Assembly (NCBI RefSeq): GCF_016584085.1
Contig: NZ_NRSJ01000008.1
Span: 1-64,000, forward strand
DNA: 64,000 nucleotides
Direction: 5' to 3'
From: Halochromatium glycolicum
Lineage (GTDB): Bacteria; Pseudomonadota; Gammaproteobacteria; Chromatiales; Chromatiaceae
The position numbers and the translations under genes were made by a program. Shown piece after piece: positions 51,119 to 59,065 of the stretch. Numbering within the stretch: position 1 is the stretch's first letter; each line of letters starts with the position of its first letter. The notes under the pieces are model-generated. The model saw only the letters and a list, made by a program, of their open reading frames with translations, made no database searches and was not told the DNA's origin.

Positions 51119-52774
51119 ATGCGCGTGGCTCATCGCACCCCCAACGGCACCGAGCGCATCCTGATCTTGGCGCCAAGCCCGAATGATGCGACGCTGTGCG
51201 AGCGTTTCCTCCGTCAGGCGCAGCTGAAGCCTCATATCTGTGCCGATACCGCAGCCCTTTGCTCAGCGCTGTCGGAGTCGGAGTCCGCCGCCGCCCTGGT
51301 GGTCGCAGACGAGGCGTTGCGCGGTGATGCCGGTGTCTGCATCCGGGAGCAGTTCGCGCAGCAGGAAGAGTGGTCGTCGCTGCCGCTGATCGTGCTCACC
51401 CGGCGGCTCGCCAAGGCCAGTCTCGAGGCCTTGGACGACTACGACATCTACGGTCATGTGCGGCTGATCGAGCGGCCCGTGAACAGCACCGTCTTCGTCA
51501 ATGCGGTGACGATGGCGCTGCGTGAGCGTCGTCAGCAATATCGGATGCGGAATCTGCTCAAGGAGCGTGCCGAGCATGTGGCCCAGCGTGACGAGTTCTT
51601 GGCCACCCTAGGCCATGAGCTGCGCAATCCGCTCGCGGCGATCATGACCTGTGGTGAAGTCTTGGACTCGCTGCAGCTCGAGGCGCCAGCCGTCGCGCGT
51701 TGCCTGAGCGTCATCTCGACGCAGTCGGCGCAGATCAAGCGCCTGCTCGACGATCTCTCCGATATCTCGCGCATCGCCCGTCGCAAGCTCAGCCTGCAGT
51801 GCGAGCCGCTGGATTTGAGCACCACGCTGCAAGACGTCGTGGTCCAGGTCCAATCGACGCTCGATACCAGCAACCAAGGTCTCGCGCTCGACATCAGCGA
51901 TGAGCCCATGCCGCTGCTGGCCGATGCCACCCGGCTGCGCCAGATCTTCGCCAACCTGCTGGTCAACGCCAGCCGTTATTCGCCGGCGGAGAGCGAGATT
52001 CGGCTCAGCGCCAGTTCGCACGATGGCTTGGCTGAGGTTTGCATCCGTGATCAGGGCGTCGGCATGAGCGCCGAGACCCAAGCGCGCATCTTCGAGCCCT
52101 TCTTTCAGGCCCCGCAGCGCGACGGCGAGCCGCAGACCTCACGCTCCGGTTTGGGGGTGGGGCTGACGCTGGCACGCTCGCTGGTCGAGATGCACGCCGG
52201 CTCGATCCACGCTGAGAGTGACGGACCCGGCCAAGGCAGCCAATTCCGGGTGCTGCTGCCGCTGCAGACAGCGCCGTCGACCGAGGCCGGGGCTGATCGC
52301 TCCCTGCAAACGCAGCAAGGGCCAGGACAGCGAGGGGCAGGGCAGCAAGAACCGACACAGCAAGGGGCAGGGCAAGAACCGACACAGCAAGCGCCGGTGC
52401 ACAGGGCTCCGGACCCGTCGCAACGCATCCTGTTGATCGAGGACAATCAGGACTTCGGTCACGGCCTGAAGCGGCTGCTGGAGCAACGCGGGCATGATGT
52501 GGTGCTAACCCACGACGGCCCCGGAGGCCTCAGCGCGGCCGAGTCCCATCGGCCCGACGTCGTCGTACTCGACATCGGCCTGCCGGGTCTCGACGGCTAC
52601 GAGGTGGCGACGCGACTGCGCAGGCTCAGGGGCTTCGCCGGCTTGCGGGTGATTGCGGTCACCGGCTTTGGCCGCGAGATGGACCGGCGCCGCTCGCACC
52701 GCGCCGGCATCGATCGTCACCTAGTCAAGCCGGTGGCGATGCCGGAGCTGGAGGCGGCCATTGCCGGGCGCTAG
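51119..52774 (+). CDS. Hybrid histidine kinase (receiver-like, HisKA, HATPase, receiver)
   Basis: A 551-residue soluble protein. The N-terminus (10-135) has a receiver-like fold in which the phospho-acceptor place reads VVADEAL. The kinase core has H-box LATLGHELRNPL with His166, N-box FANLLVNASRYS, G1 IRDQGVGMS and G2 GLGVGLTLA. A Gln/Gly/Pro-rich linker with short tandem repeats (DNA about 52310-52395) leads to a C-terminal receiver (LLIEDNQDF, Asp485 in VVLDIGLPG, LVKP). It starts 3 bp after the KaiC-like stop, so the pair is an operon and the KaiC-like ATPase probably tunes or receives from this kinase. No DNA-binding output domain is seen. Confidence 0.92.
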   Translation: MRVAHRTPNGTERILILAPSPNDATLCERFLRQAQLKPHICADTAALCSALSESESAAALVVADEALRGDAGVCIREQFAQQEEWSSLPLIVLTRRLAKASLEALDDYDIYGHVRLIERPVNSTVFVNAVTMALRERRQQYRMRNLLKERAEHVAQRDEFLATLGHELRNPLAAIMTCGEVLDSLQLEAPAVARCLSVISTQSAQIKRLLDDLSDISRIARRKLSLQCEPLDLSTTLQDVVVQVQSTLDTSNQGLALDISDEPMPLLADATRLRQIFANLLVNASRYSPAESEIRLSASSHDGLAEVCIRDQGVGMSAETQARIFEPFFQAPQRDGEPQTSRSGLGVGLTLARSLVEMHAGSIHAESDGPGQGSQFRVLLPLQTAPSTEAGADRSLQTQQGPGQRGAGQQEPTQQGAGQEPTQQAPVHRAPDPSQRILLIEDNQDFGHGLKRLLEQRGHDVVLTHDGPGGLSAAESHRPDVVVLDIGLPGLDGYEVATRLRRLRGFAGLRVIAVTGFGREMDRRRSHRAGIDRHLVKPVAMPELEAAIAGR

Positions 52775-52864
52775 GGCGCTAATGCGCCAATGCGGTATGC
52801 GCTAATCTTCGGGCTGCCGATCATTCGCCGACCGCGACCTCTTGCCTGGCGATCTCGCTGTTTA

Positions 52865-53647
52865 TCAGGCGACCGCACCCGCTCCCAGCCAGGTCCGCAG
52901 TAGGGTCCCCGCTCCGTAGGCAAGCACCGCGGCACCGCCGCCGGTGAGCAGGGTCTCGAGACCGGAACGGAACCGCGACTGATCCAGCGCCCAGCCTTTG
53001 GTGATGCCGACGCCCAGGAACGCCAGTGAGGTTGCGGCGATACTGGCGATGAAGGCCTGGTCGATGCTGAGGGCCGGTATCGCGAACGGGATCAGCGGGA
53101 TCGCTCCGACCAGCACGAAAGCGGCAAAGGTCGCGGCACCCGACTGCAACGGCTGACCGGTGTCGCCCGGCTGCAGACCGAATTCCTCCTGGGTGACGGT
53201 CTTGGCCCAAAGCTCGGGATCGGCGGCGATGGTCTCGACGATGCGATCCAGTGTCTCGCCCTCGAAGCCTTTCGCGGCGAACAGCTCGCGCAGCTCCAAG
53301 CATTGATGCTCGGGAATCTCCTCGATATGCCGCAGCTCCTCACGCTGGGCCTGATCGGCGGCCTGGGCATCGCTCTTGGTGCTGAGATAGTTGCTGACCG
53401 CCATGCTGAAGCCATCGGCGAGCAGGCTGGCGACGCCGAGGATGATGACCACCAGGCTCGAGAAGCCACCGCCGACGGCGCCAGCGACGACCGCGAAGCT
53501 GGTGATGCCGCCGTCGATCGCGCCCAGCACCGCATCGCCGAGGTGCCCGCCACCGCCCTCAGATGCGAGTCGCGCGCGAACCTCGTCGGCATGGTGTGCG
53601 CGGGCCAGGTGCCAGCGTGAGCGTTGTCGAGGCTGTTTTGCGGGCAT
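52865..53647 (-). CDS. VIT1/CCC1-family iron/manganese transporter
   Basis: A 260-residue membrane protein of the vacuolar iron transporter family. It has the family start region GDAVLGAIDGGITSFAVVAG, a second helix LGVASLLADGFSMAVSNYLS, an acidic cytosolic loop (EELRHIEEIPEHQCLELREL) where metal is bound, and three C-terminal helices. Such proteins export or sequester Fe2+/Mn2+. An AAGGAG site precedes the ATG. The P-type ATPase gene lies upstream on the same strand, separated by a stretch with an element-2 fragment, so joint control is uncertain. Confidence 0.92.
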   Translation of the reverse strand: MPAKQPRQRSRWHLARAHHADEVRARLASEGGGGHLGDAVLGAIDGGITSFAVVAGAVGGGFSSLVVIILGVASLLADGFSMAVSNYLSTKSDAQAADQAQREELRHIEEIPEHQCLELRELFAAKGFEGETLDRIVETIAADPELWAKTVTQEEFGLQPGDTGQPLQSGAATFAAFVLVGAIPLIPFAIPALSIDQAFIASIAATSLAFLGVGITKGWALDQSRFRSGLETLLTGGGAAVLAYGAGTLLRTWLGAGAVA

Positions 53648-53700
53648 AGTGCGATGTGCTCCTTGTTGGCAGAGGTTGCAGACCTGTTGCAGAGGGCTAG

Positions 53701-53754
53701 CTCAAGAAGGGCTTGGCTGCCCTGTGGATGCTCCAGCTATTCTTGCACCGTTCC
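53701..53754. repeat. 54-bp copy of element 2, uninterrupted (empty site)
   Basis: Matches the element at 19864-20122 with MITE copy B and one TAA removed, 45 of 54 positions by eye and no gaps. It keeps the right end CCGTTCC. The left half is diverged or lost. Confidence 0.8.
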
Positions 53755-53785
53755 TGATTGCGACTGGTGCACTGGTGCACTAGTG

Positions 53786-56700
53786 CTATGAATCGACCTG
53801 TGACGGGCGCCGACGCCGGGTCAGGTGATGCGCCACCAGCTTGCCGAGCTGCACCAGGATCAGCGGCAGCAGCGAGAACCCGAGGATCAGCAGCCATTCG
53901 CCAAGGGTTGGGATCTCGATCGAGAGGATCGCCGCAAGGGGCGCGATGTAGGTCGCGACGATCAGCAGCGGGACGCCGACCGCGATCGCGATCCAGACAT
54001 AGGGATTGCGCGTGACCTCGTTGAGCAGCATCGGCGACTCGGTGTCACGCATGTTCAGCACATGCCAAAGCCGGGCGAAGCCGAAGGTCAGGAAGCTGAT
54101 GGTCACCGCATGGGCGGTGTCGAGCTGCATCGGCCCGAGCGCGATGGCGAAGGCGATCAGGACCGGTGCCGCGATCAGCGCCCCATAGCCGCCGACAGCG
54201 GCCCAATGCCGGCGCATCAGGATGGGCTCATCGGGTGCGCGTGGCGGCTGCTGCATCACACCGCGCTCGCCTGGGCTCAGGGCGAGCGCGAGCGCGGGCA
54301 TCACATCGGAGACGAAATTGATGTAGAGGATCTGCAGTGGCAGCAAGGGCAGAGGCGCGGCCACCAGCGCCGCTGCCGCCACCGCCACGATCTCGGCCAG
54401 ATTGCCGGAGAGCAGATAGACGATGAAGCGGCGGATATTGCTGAAGATGGTCCGCCCGTGCTCGATGGCCGCGACCAGGGTCGCGAAGGCATCGTCCTTG
54501 AGCACCATGTCCGAGGCCGCGCGCGCCACCTCGGTGCCGCGCTGACCCATGGCGATGCCGATGTCGGCCTTCTTCAGGGCCGGCGCGTCGTTGACCCCGT
54601 CGCCGGTCATGCCGACGATCCAGCCGGCGTCCTGATAGAGCCCGATCAGCTGCAGCTTTTCCTCGGGGCTGATGCGCGCGAACACCGAGCGCTCGAGCAG
54701 CTCGCGACGCTCGTCGTCATCGAGCTGCTCGAGATCGTCGAGCCGCGCGCCTTCGATCGCCGGCTCGTCGCTGCCAGCGATGCCGATCTCGGCGGCGATG
54801 GCCTGCGCCGTGGCGGCATGATCGCCGGTGCCCATCACGATGCGAATGCCGGCCTGTTGGCAGGCCGCGATCACGTCCTGGATGCCGCGGCGGGGAGGGT
54901 CGTAGAGGCCGGCCAGGCCGATCAGGGTGAGGCGTTGATAGGGGTCTTCATCCTCGCGCTCGGCTTGGCGTTGTGCCAGTGCGAGCACCCGCAGCCCGTC
55001 AGCGGCAAGTGCCTCGCTGCGCTGCTGCCAGTGTTCGCGCGCCTCATCATCGAGCGAGGTCTCGCCGTTTGCGGTGAGAACCTGGTCGCAGACGTCGAGC
55101 ACCGACTCCGGTGCGCCTTTGACGGCGATGCGGAAGCCGTCATCGCTTTGATGCACAGTCGCCATCATCTTCAGGTCGGGATCGAAGCTGATCTCGCGCT
55201 GCTCGGGCCAACGCTCGAGCAGTTCAGGGCGGTGTAGGCCGGCGAGTGTCGCGGCCTCGAGCAGGGAAACCTCGGTGGGGTCGCCGGTGGCGTTGGAGAT
55301 GGCATCGGCTTTGGCGCTGCCGCCAGTTTCAGCTTTCGCATTCTCGCCAGCAGAAGCATTGGCGTTGGTCTTGCCATCGCCACCAGCCTCGGCTTTCGCA
55401 GTCCCGCCAGCGGGGACATCGGCGTTGTCGCCAGCGCCAGCGCGCGCATCGGAATCACCGGGTATTGCTTGGCTCCCGAGCTCGGCGTTGTTGCAAAGGG
55501 CGCCGGTCTCGAGGGCAGCGCGAGCAGCCAGCTCATTGGCCAGATCCAGGGCTTCTCCGTCGATCGTGATCCGGGTGCCGGCCCTGACTTCGCCGTCGCC
55601 ACTGCCTCCACGATGGCGCTCATCTCGACGGCCGTCTTCGTCATGACGGCTGTGTTCGTCTTGGCTACGGCCTTCGGTCGCTTCCGTCGTCGTCTGGCCC
55701 GGGCGCTCGAAGCGCAGGGTGCCTTGCTCGAGGGCGAGCTGTGCCAGCACCATCCGGTTCTCGGTGAGGGTGCCGGTCTTGTCGGTGAAGATCAGGCTCG
55801 CGGCACCGAGCGTCTCCACCGCCGAGAGCCGTTTCACCACCGCGTTGCGCCGGGCCATCTGACGCATGCCCTGGGCCAAGGCCAGGGTCGCGACCACGGG
55901 CAGTCCCTCGGGGACCGCGGCGATGGCCAGTGCGATGGCCGTCTCCAACATCACGAGCAGATCCTTGCCGGCGATCAGACCGGCGCCGGCGACCACCACC
56001 GCGATCGCCAGCGTCAGCCAGACCAGGCGACGGCCGAGGCGATCAAGCCGCTTTTCCAACGGCGTCGTGGACTGCTCGGCCTGTGCCACCAGATCCGAGA
56101 TGTGGCCCAGCTCGGTCTCCATGCCGGTGGCGACGACGACGCCGCTGCCCGAGCCCTGGGTCACGGCGGTACCCTTGTAGGCCATGTTGTAGCGTTCGCC
56201 TAGCGGCGGCGCTTTGCCCGTCGCTTCTTCCGTGGAGCCTAGCTTCCTGTCTTCTATTGCCTCTTCCCTGATATCTTCTTCCTCATTGCCTTCCCCTTTG
56301 CCTTTCCCGGCGCCCCTCTTGACGTTGTCCTTCTCCTCTGGCCTGACTTCCGATGCGGACTCGATCGCCTCGATCCGTTTGTTGACTGGCATCGACTCGC
56401 CGGTCAGCGCGGCCTCATCGCATTGCAGCCGATTCGCCTCGAGCAGGCGCAGGTCGGCCGGCACCAGGTCGCCAGCATCGAGCAGTACGATGTCGCCCGG
56501 TACCAGCTCATAGGCCGGGATCTCGCGGCTGTGGCCCTCACGCAGCACCCGCGTCTGGGTCTTGCCCATGCGCTGCAGGGCCTCCATCGCACGCGTCGCC
56601 CGCAGCTCCATCGCGAAGCCGATGAGGGTGTTGACCAGAATCGCGGCACCAATGGCGATCGCCTCGATGACCTGCCCGAACAGCAGCGCTGCACCAGAGG

Positions 56701-56902
56701 CCGCCAGCAACAGCAGCACGACGATGCTGGTGAGCTGATCGATCAGGATGCGCCAGGCCGGACGCGAGCGCGTCTGGCGCAGCGCATTGGGGCCATCCTG
56801 CTCGCGCCGCTCGCGCACTGCGGCCTCAGCGAGGCCGTTGTCGGCATCGCTGTCGAACTGCTCGAGCGCGGTCTCCGGCGGGTGCTGGTAGAAATTGGCC
56901 AT
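53786..56902 (-). CDS. P-type cation-transporting ATPase (P2 type, Ca2+-ATPase-like)
   Basis: A 1038-residue P2-type pump. Motifs: actuator TGES (167-170), DKTGTLTENRM with phosphorylated Asp374, PEGLP in helix M4 (IAAVPEGLPVVATLAL), TGDGVNDAPALKKADIG and C-terminal helices with NFVSDVMPALALALSPGERG. It probably moves Ca2+ or another divalent cation. Two expansions are unusual: a Lys/Glu-rich insert in the actuator domain (about 182-232) and a long insert in the nucleotide domain (about 400-540), partly made of Ala/Gly/Lys repeats such as AKAETGGSAKADA. The start codon lies 37 bp from MITE copy D, so that element sits in the promoter region. Confidence 0.92.
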   Translation of the reverse strand: MANFYQHPPETALEQFDSDADNGLAEAAVRERREQDGPNALRQTRSRPAWRILIDQLTSIVVLLLLAASGAALLFGQVIEAIAIGAAILVNTLIGFAMELRATRAMEALQRMGKTQTRVLREGHSREIPAYELVPGDIVLLDAGDLVPADLRLLEANRLQCDEAALTGESMPVNKRIEAIESASEVRPEEKDNVKRGAGKGKGEGNEEEDIREEAIEDRKLGSTEEATGKAPPLGERYNMAYKGTAVTQGSGSGVVVATGMETELGHISDLVAQAEQSTTPLEKRLDRLGRRLVWLTLAIAVVVAGAGLIAGKDLLVMLETAIALAIAAVPEGLPVVATLALAQGMRQMARRNAVVKRLSAVETLGAASLIFTDKTGTLTENRMVLAQLALEQGTLRFERPGQTTTEATEGRSQDEHSRHDEDGRRDERHRGGSGDGEVRAGTRITIDGEALDLANELAARAALETGALCNNAELGSQAIPGDSDARAGAGDNADVPAGGTAKAEAGGDGKTNANASAGENAKAETGGSAKADAISNATGDPTEVSLLEAATLAGLHRPELLERWPEQREISFDPDLKMMATVHQSDDGFRIAVKGAPESVLDVCDQVLTANGETSLDDEAREHWQQRSEALAADGLRVLALAQRQAEREDEDPYQRLTLIGLAGLYDPPRRGIQDVIAACQQAGIRIVMGTGDHAATAQAIAAEIGIAGSDEPAIEGARLDDLEQLDDDERRELLERSVFARISPEEKLQLIGLYQDAGWIVGMTGDGVNDAPALKKADIGIAMGQRGTEVARAASDMVLKDDAFATLVAAIEHGRTIFSNIRRFIVYLLSGNLAEIVAVAAAALVAAPLPLLPLQILYINFVSDVMPALALALSPGERGVMQQPPRAPDEPILMRRHWAAVGGYGALIAAPVLIAFAIALGPMQLDTAHAVTISFLTFGFARLWHVLNMRDTESPMLLNEVTRNPYVWIAIAVGVPLLIVATYIAPLAAILSIEIPTLGEWLLILGFSLLPLILVQLGKLVAHHLTRRRRPSQVDS

Positions 56903-56938
56903 CTGCGCGGAAGGGCTATCTCGGGTCTCGCTCGGGGC

Positions 56939-57101
56939 TTAGGCGATTTCTGTCAAAGCTCATACCGCCTTGCTGGTCTTTTCGCTCGCCTTCTTCGTCG
57001 CGCCGCCGGTCACATAGCCCGGCGATGCTCCCGGCGACGCTCCTCGAAGGCAAACGACAATCCTGCGCAATTCGATACGAGCTTTTCCGGCAATCGCCTT
57101 A
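56939..57101 (+). mobile_element. 157-bp palindromic MITE-like element, copy D, with TTA duplication
   Basis: Element 56942-57098 in the orientation of copy A, with TTA at 56939-56941 and 57099-57101. It differs from copy A at three bases, one of which it shares with copy C. Confidence 0.93.
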
Positions 57102-57181
57102 GGTCGAGGGTGCTGTGCATCCCAGTTTCCATTAGCTCTCTGCTGGATCGTGATTGATGCTTTGGGCCGGGGCCAGATACG

Positions 57182-57216
57182 GCTGCCCCTCGGTGGTCTA
57201 ACTCGACAGGGGCAGC
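57182..57216. terminator. Perfect 9-bp hairpin followed by AATTTATAT
   Basis: GCTGCCCCT pairs with AGGGGCAGC around a 17-nt loop, followed on the plus strand by an AT-rich run. It could end a plus-strand transcript or belong to a leader. The remaining 57217-57639 upstream of the dodecin gene holds no supported gene, only GTCACC-type short repeats near 57570-57596. Confidence 0.35.
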
Positions 57217-57639
57217 AATTTATATGCCATTCTGAGGGCTTTCTCTTGGGTTCTTGAATCAATGGTGGGTGAGCTGTCGTCGTCTTGTGCGACGAGTTTC
57301 GACAGCTTGAGCGACCGACGTGGCCTGAGCCGCGTCTGACAGCGGCCGGGCCTGCGATGGCTGGTTGCTATGAGCCATGGGGCTGTCAAAACAACCGCCT
57401 TTGCCCCGTGTGCTCCGCTCGACAGCCGCTATCGCCACTCAGCCCGCGGCTACCTCATGACGGATTCCGCGAGTCCAAATTGGTCGGCTCGGGGTCGAGC
57501 GCGTCCCGATCAACGGATTGCGCGCGGTAGATGGACGCTGGCACGCGCCATGCTGAGAGCGAGGGTGCCGCGGTCACCGTCACCGTCACGGTCACCCCGG
57601 CACATCCTGCAACTGACACAACCGGATGAGGAGCCATTC

Positions 57640-57840
57640 ATGTCTGTCGCCAAGATCATCGAGGTCACCGCCGAATCGACCGAAAGTTTCGAGAGCGCGA
57701 TTCGCACTGGCATCGAAGAGGCGAGCAAGAGCCTCAAGAACATCGAAGGGGCCTGGGTCAAGGAGCAAAAGGTCGTCGTCAACGACGGCAAGATCACCGG
57801 CTTTCGCGTCGATATGAAATTGACCTTCGTCATGGAATGA
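57640..57840 (+). CDS. Dodecin, flavin-storage protein
   Basis: A 66-residue dodecin (MSVAKIIEVTAESTESFESA, IEGAWVKEQKVVV, GFRVDMKLTFVME). Twelve copies form a hollow sphere that binds pairs of flavins, buffering free FMN or riboflavin. The tryptophan that stacks on flavin is in GAWVKEQ. GATGAGGAG precedes the ATG. Two Hsp20 genes follow on the same strand, suggesting a stress-induced cluster. Length matches the family. Confidence 0.96.
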   Translation: MSVAKIIEVTAESTESFESAIRTGIEEASKSLKNIEGAWVKEQKVVVNDGKITGFRVDMKLTFVME

Positions 57841-57889
57841 GCAGCTCTTCGCCGCTTCAGCGCCAACACTGAAAAACGGAGGAAAACCG

Positions 57890-58330
57890 ATGTTCAGCTA
57901 TCCCACGAGTGTCGACAGTCTCTTCAACGAGCTTGCCCGCCTGAGCCGCGACTTGGGCGGTCCCTATGGCGCCTCGGGCATGCCCGCGAGTATCCGCGCC
58001 GCCGCACGCGGCACCTTTCCGGCCATCAATATCGGCGCTTCGGACGATGAGGTCGAGGTCTACGCCTTCGCCCCGGGGATCGATACGTCAAGTCTCGATC
58101 TCTCGGTGCAGCGCAATGTCCTTACCGTTGCCGGCGAGCGCAAGCTCGAGCGTCAGCCTGATGCCGAGTATTACCTCAACGAGCGCATGAGCGGGTCATT
58201 CCGCCGGGTCATGTCGCTCCCTGACGACGTCGATCCAGACAAGGTCGAGGCCAACTATCGCGATGGCGTGCTGCACATCCGGATGCAGCGATCGGAGCAG
58301 GGTAAGCCGCGGCAGATCCGCCTGCAGTGA
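57890..58330 (+). CDS. Hsp20/alpha-crystallin small heat shock protein (first)
   Basis: A 146-residue small chaperone. The alpha-crystallin domain runs from about residue 40 (FPAINIGASDDEVEVYAFAPG) to 140, with LTVAGERK, the SFRRVMSLPDDVD strand and the closing YRDGVLHIRM (the A-x-x-x-G-V-L motif, here NYRDGVL). It holds unfolding proteins in a refoldable state. GGAGGAAAA lies just upstream of the ATG. It is 49 bp after dodecin and about 110 bp before a second Hsp20. Confidence 0.95.
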   Translation: MFSYPTSVDSLFNELARLSRDLGGPYGASGMPASIRAAARGTFPAINIGASDDEVEVYAFAPGIDTSSLDLSVQRNVLTVAGERKLERQPDAEYYLNERMSGSFRRVMSLPDDVDPDKVEANYRDGVLHIRMQRSEQGKPRQIRLQ

Positions 58331-58441
58331 GTCTTCCCGACTGGCTGAGTCTCTCGACATGCTGAGCCTCCCGACATACCTGGCCCTGTTCCAATCACCC
58401 AGGTGCAACGCAAACAGCATCCAACGCAAACAGCGGAGCCA

Positions 58442-58846
58442 ATGACCATGAATGAGAAGACCGACATGACCACCGCCGAGCGCAGTCGCACACTGCCCAG
58501 ACAGGGCGACGGTGAGATCGAGCTGTTACCGGCAGTCGACATCTATGAGAACGATGCAGGCATCACCCTCGAGGCGGACCTGCCGGGCGTTTCCAGGGAT
58601 CGGCTCGATATCCAAATCGACCACAACAACCTGACGATCGAAGGCGAGGTCGCGGTCGAGGTGTCCGAGAACGTCAAGCCCCTGTACGCCGATGTCCGCG
58701 GAACCCGATACCGCCGCAGCTTTAGCCTCAGTCCGGAGCTCGATACCGAGAATGTCGACGCCAATCTGGGCAACGGCGTGCTCAGTCTGAAGATCCCCAA
58801 GCGCGCCGAGCTACAGCCGCGCAGGATCGAGGTCAAGGCGCATTAG
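58442..58846 (+). CDS. Hsp20/alpha-crystallin small heat shock protein (second)
   Basis: A 134-residue paralogue of the preceding protein, quite diverged from it. The crystallin domain shows VDIYENDAGITLEADLPGV, LTIEGEV, YRRSFSLSPELDTENVDANL and GNGVLSLKIPK. Pairs of class A and B small heat shock proteins often form mixed oligomers, which may be so here. ATG 58442 and 58448 are both possible starts. No heat shock sigma promoter could be identified with confidence. Confidence 0.94.
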   Translation: MTMNEKTDMTTAERSRTLPRQGDGEIELLPAVDIYENDAGITLEADLPGVSRDRLDIQIDHNNLTIEGEVAVEVSENVKPLYADVRGTRYRRSFSLSPELDTENVDANLGNGVLSLKIPKRAELQPRRIEVKAH

Positions 58847-58944
58847 CGCCGAGCAGGGAGCAGGAATAGGGGATCGGGAGCACCTGGCCTATGGCCGACT
58901 GAGCCGTTGCCAGGCGCTCTCTTGGTGACCGTCCGGGAATGACT

Positions 58945-59002
58945 CCCCGATTTCGGAGAGAGCGGTCGCGGCAGCGCTGGGAAGCAAATGATGGACAACT
59001 CC
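58945..59002. repeat. 58-bp conserved intergenic block, copy 2
   Basis: Partner of 9253-9310, ungapped, 45 of 58 positions equal by eye. It lies between the second Hsp20 gene and the end of the M50 protease gene. Confidence 0.6.
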
Positions 59003-59065
59003 TTGGCATGCACCGGCCGATTCGCTCGGCCGGTTGATGGCAGCTTGATCAAGGCGTGGCCGATT

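Noticed and set aside
57230..57300. Heat shock sigma-32 promoter for the dodecin-Hsp20 cluster (CTTGAA at about 57252)
   Set aside because: No matching CCCCAT-type -10 element at the required spacing.
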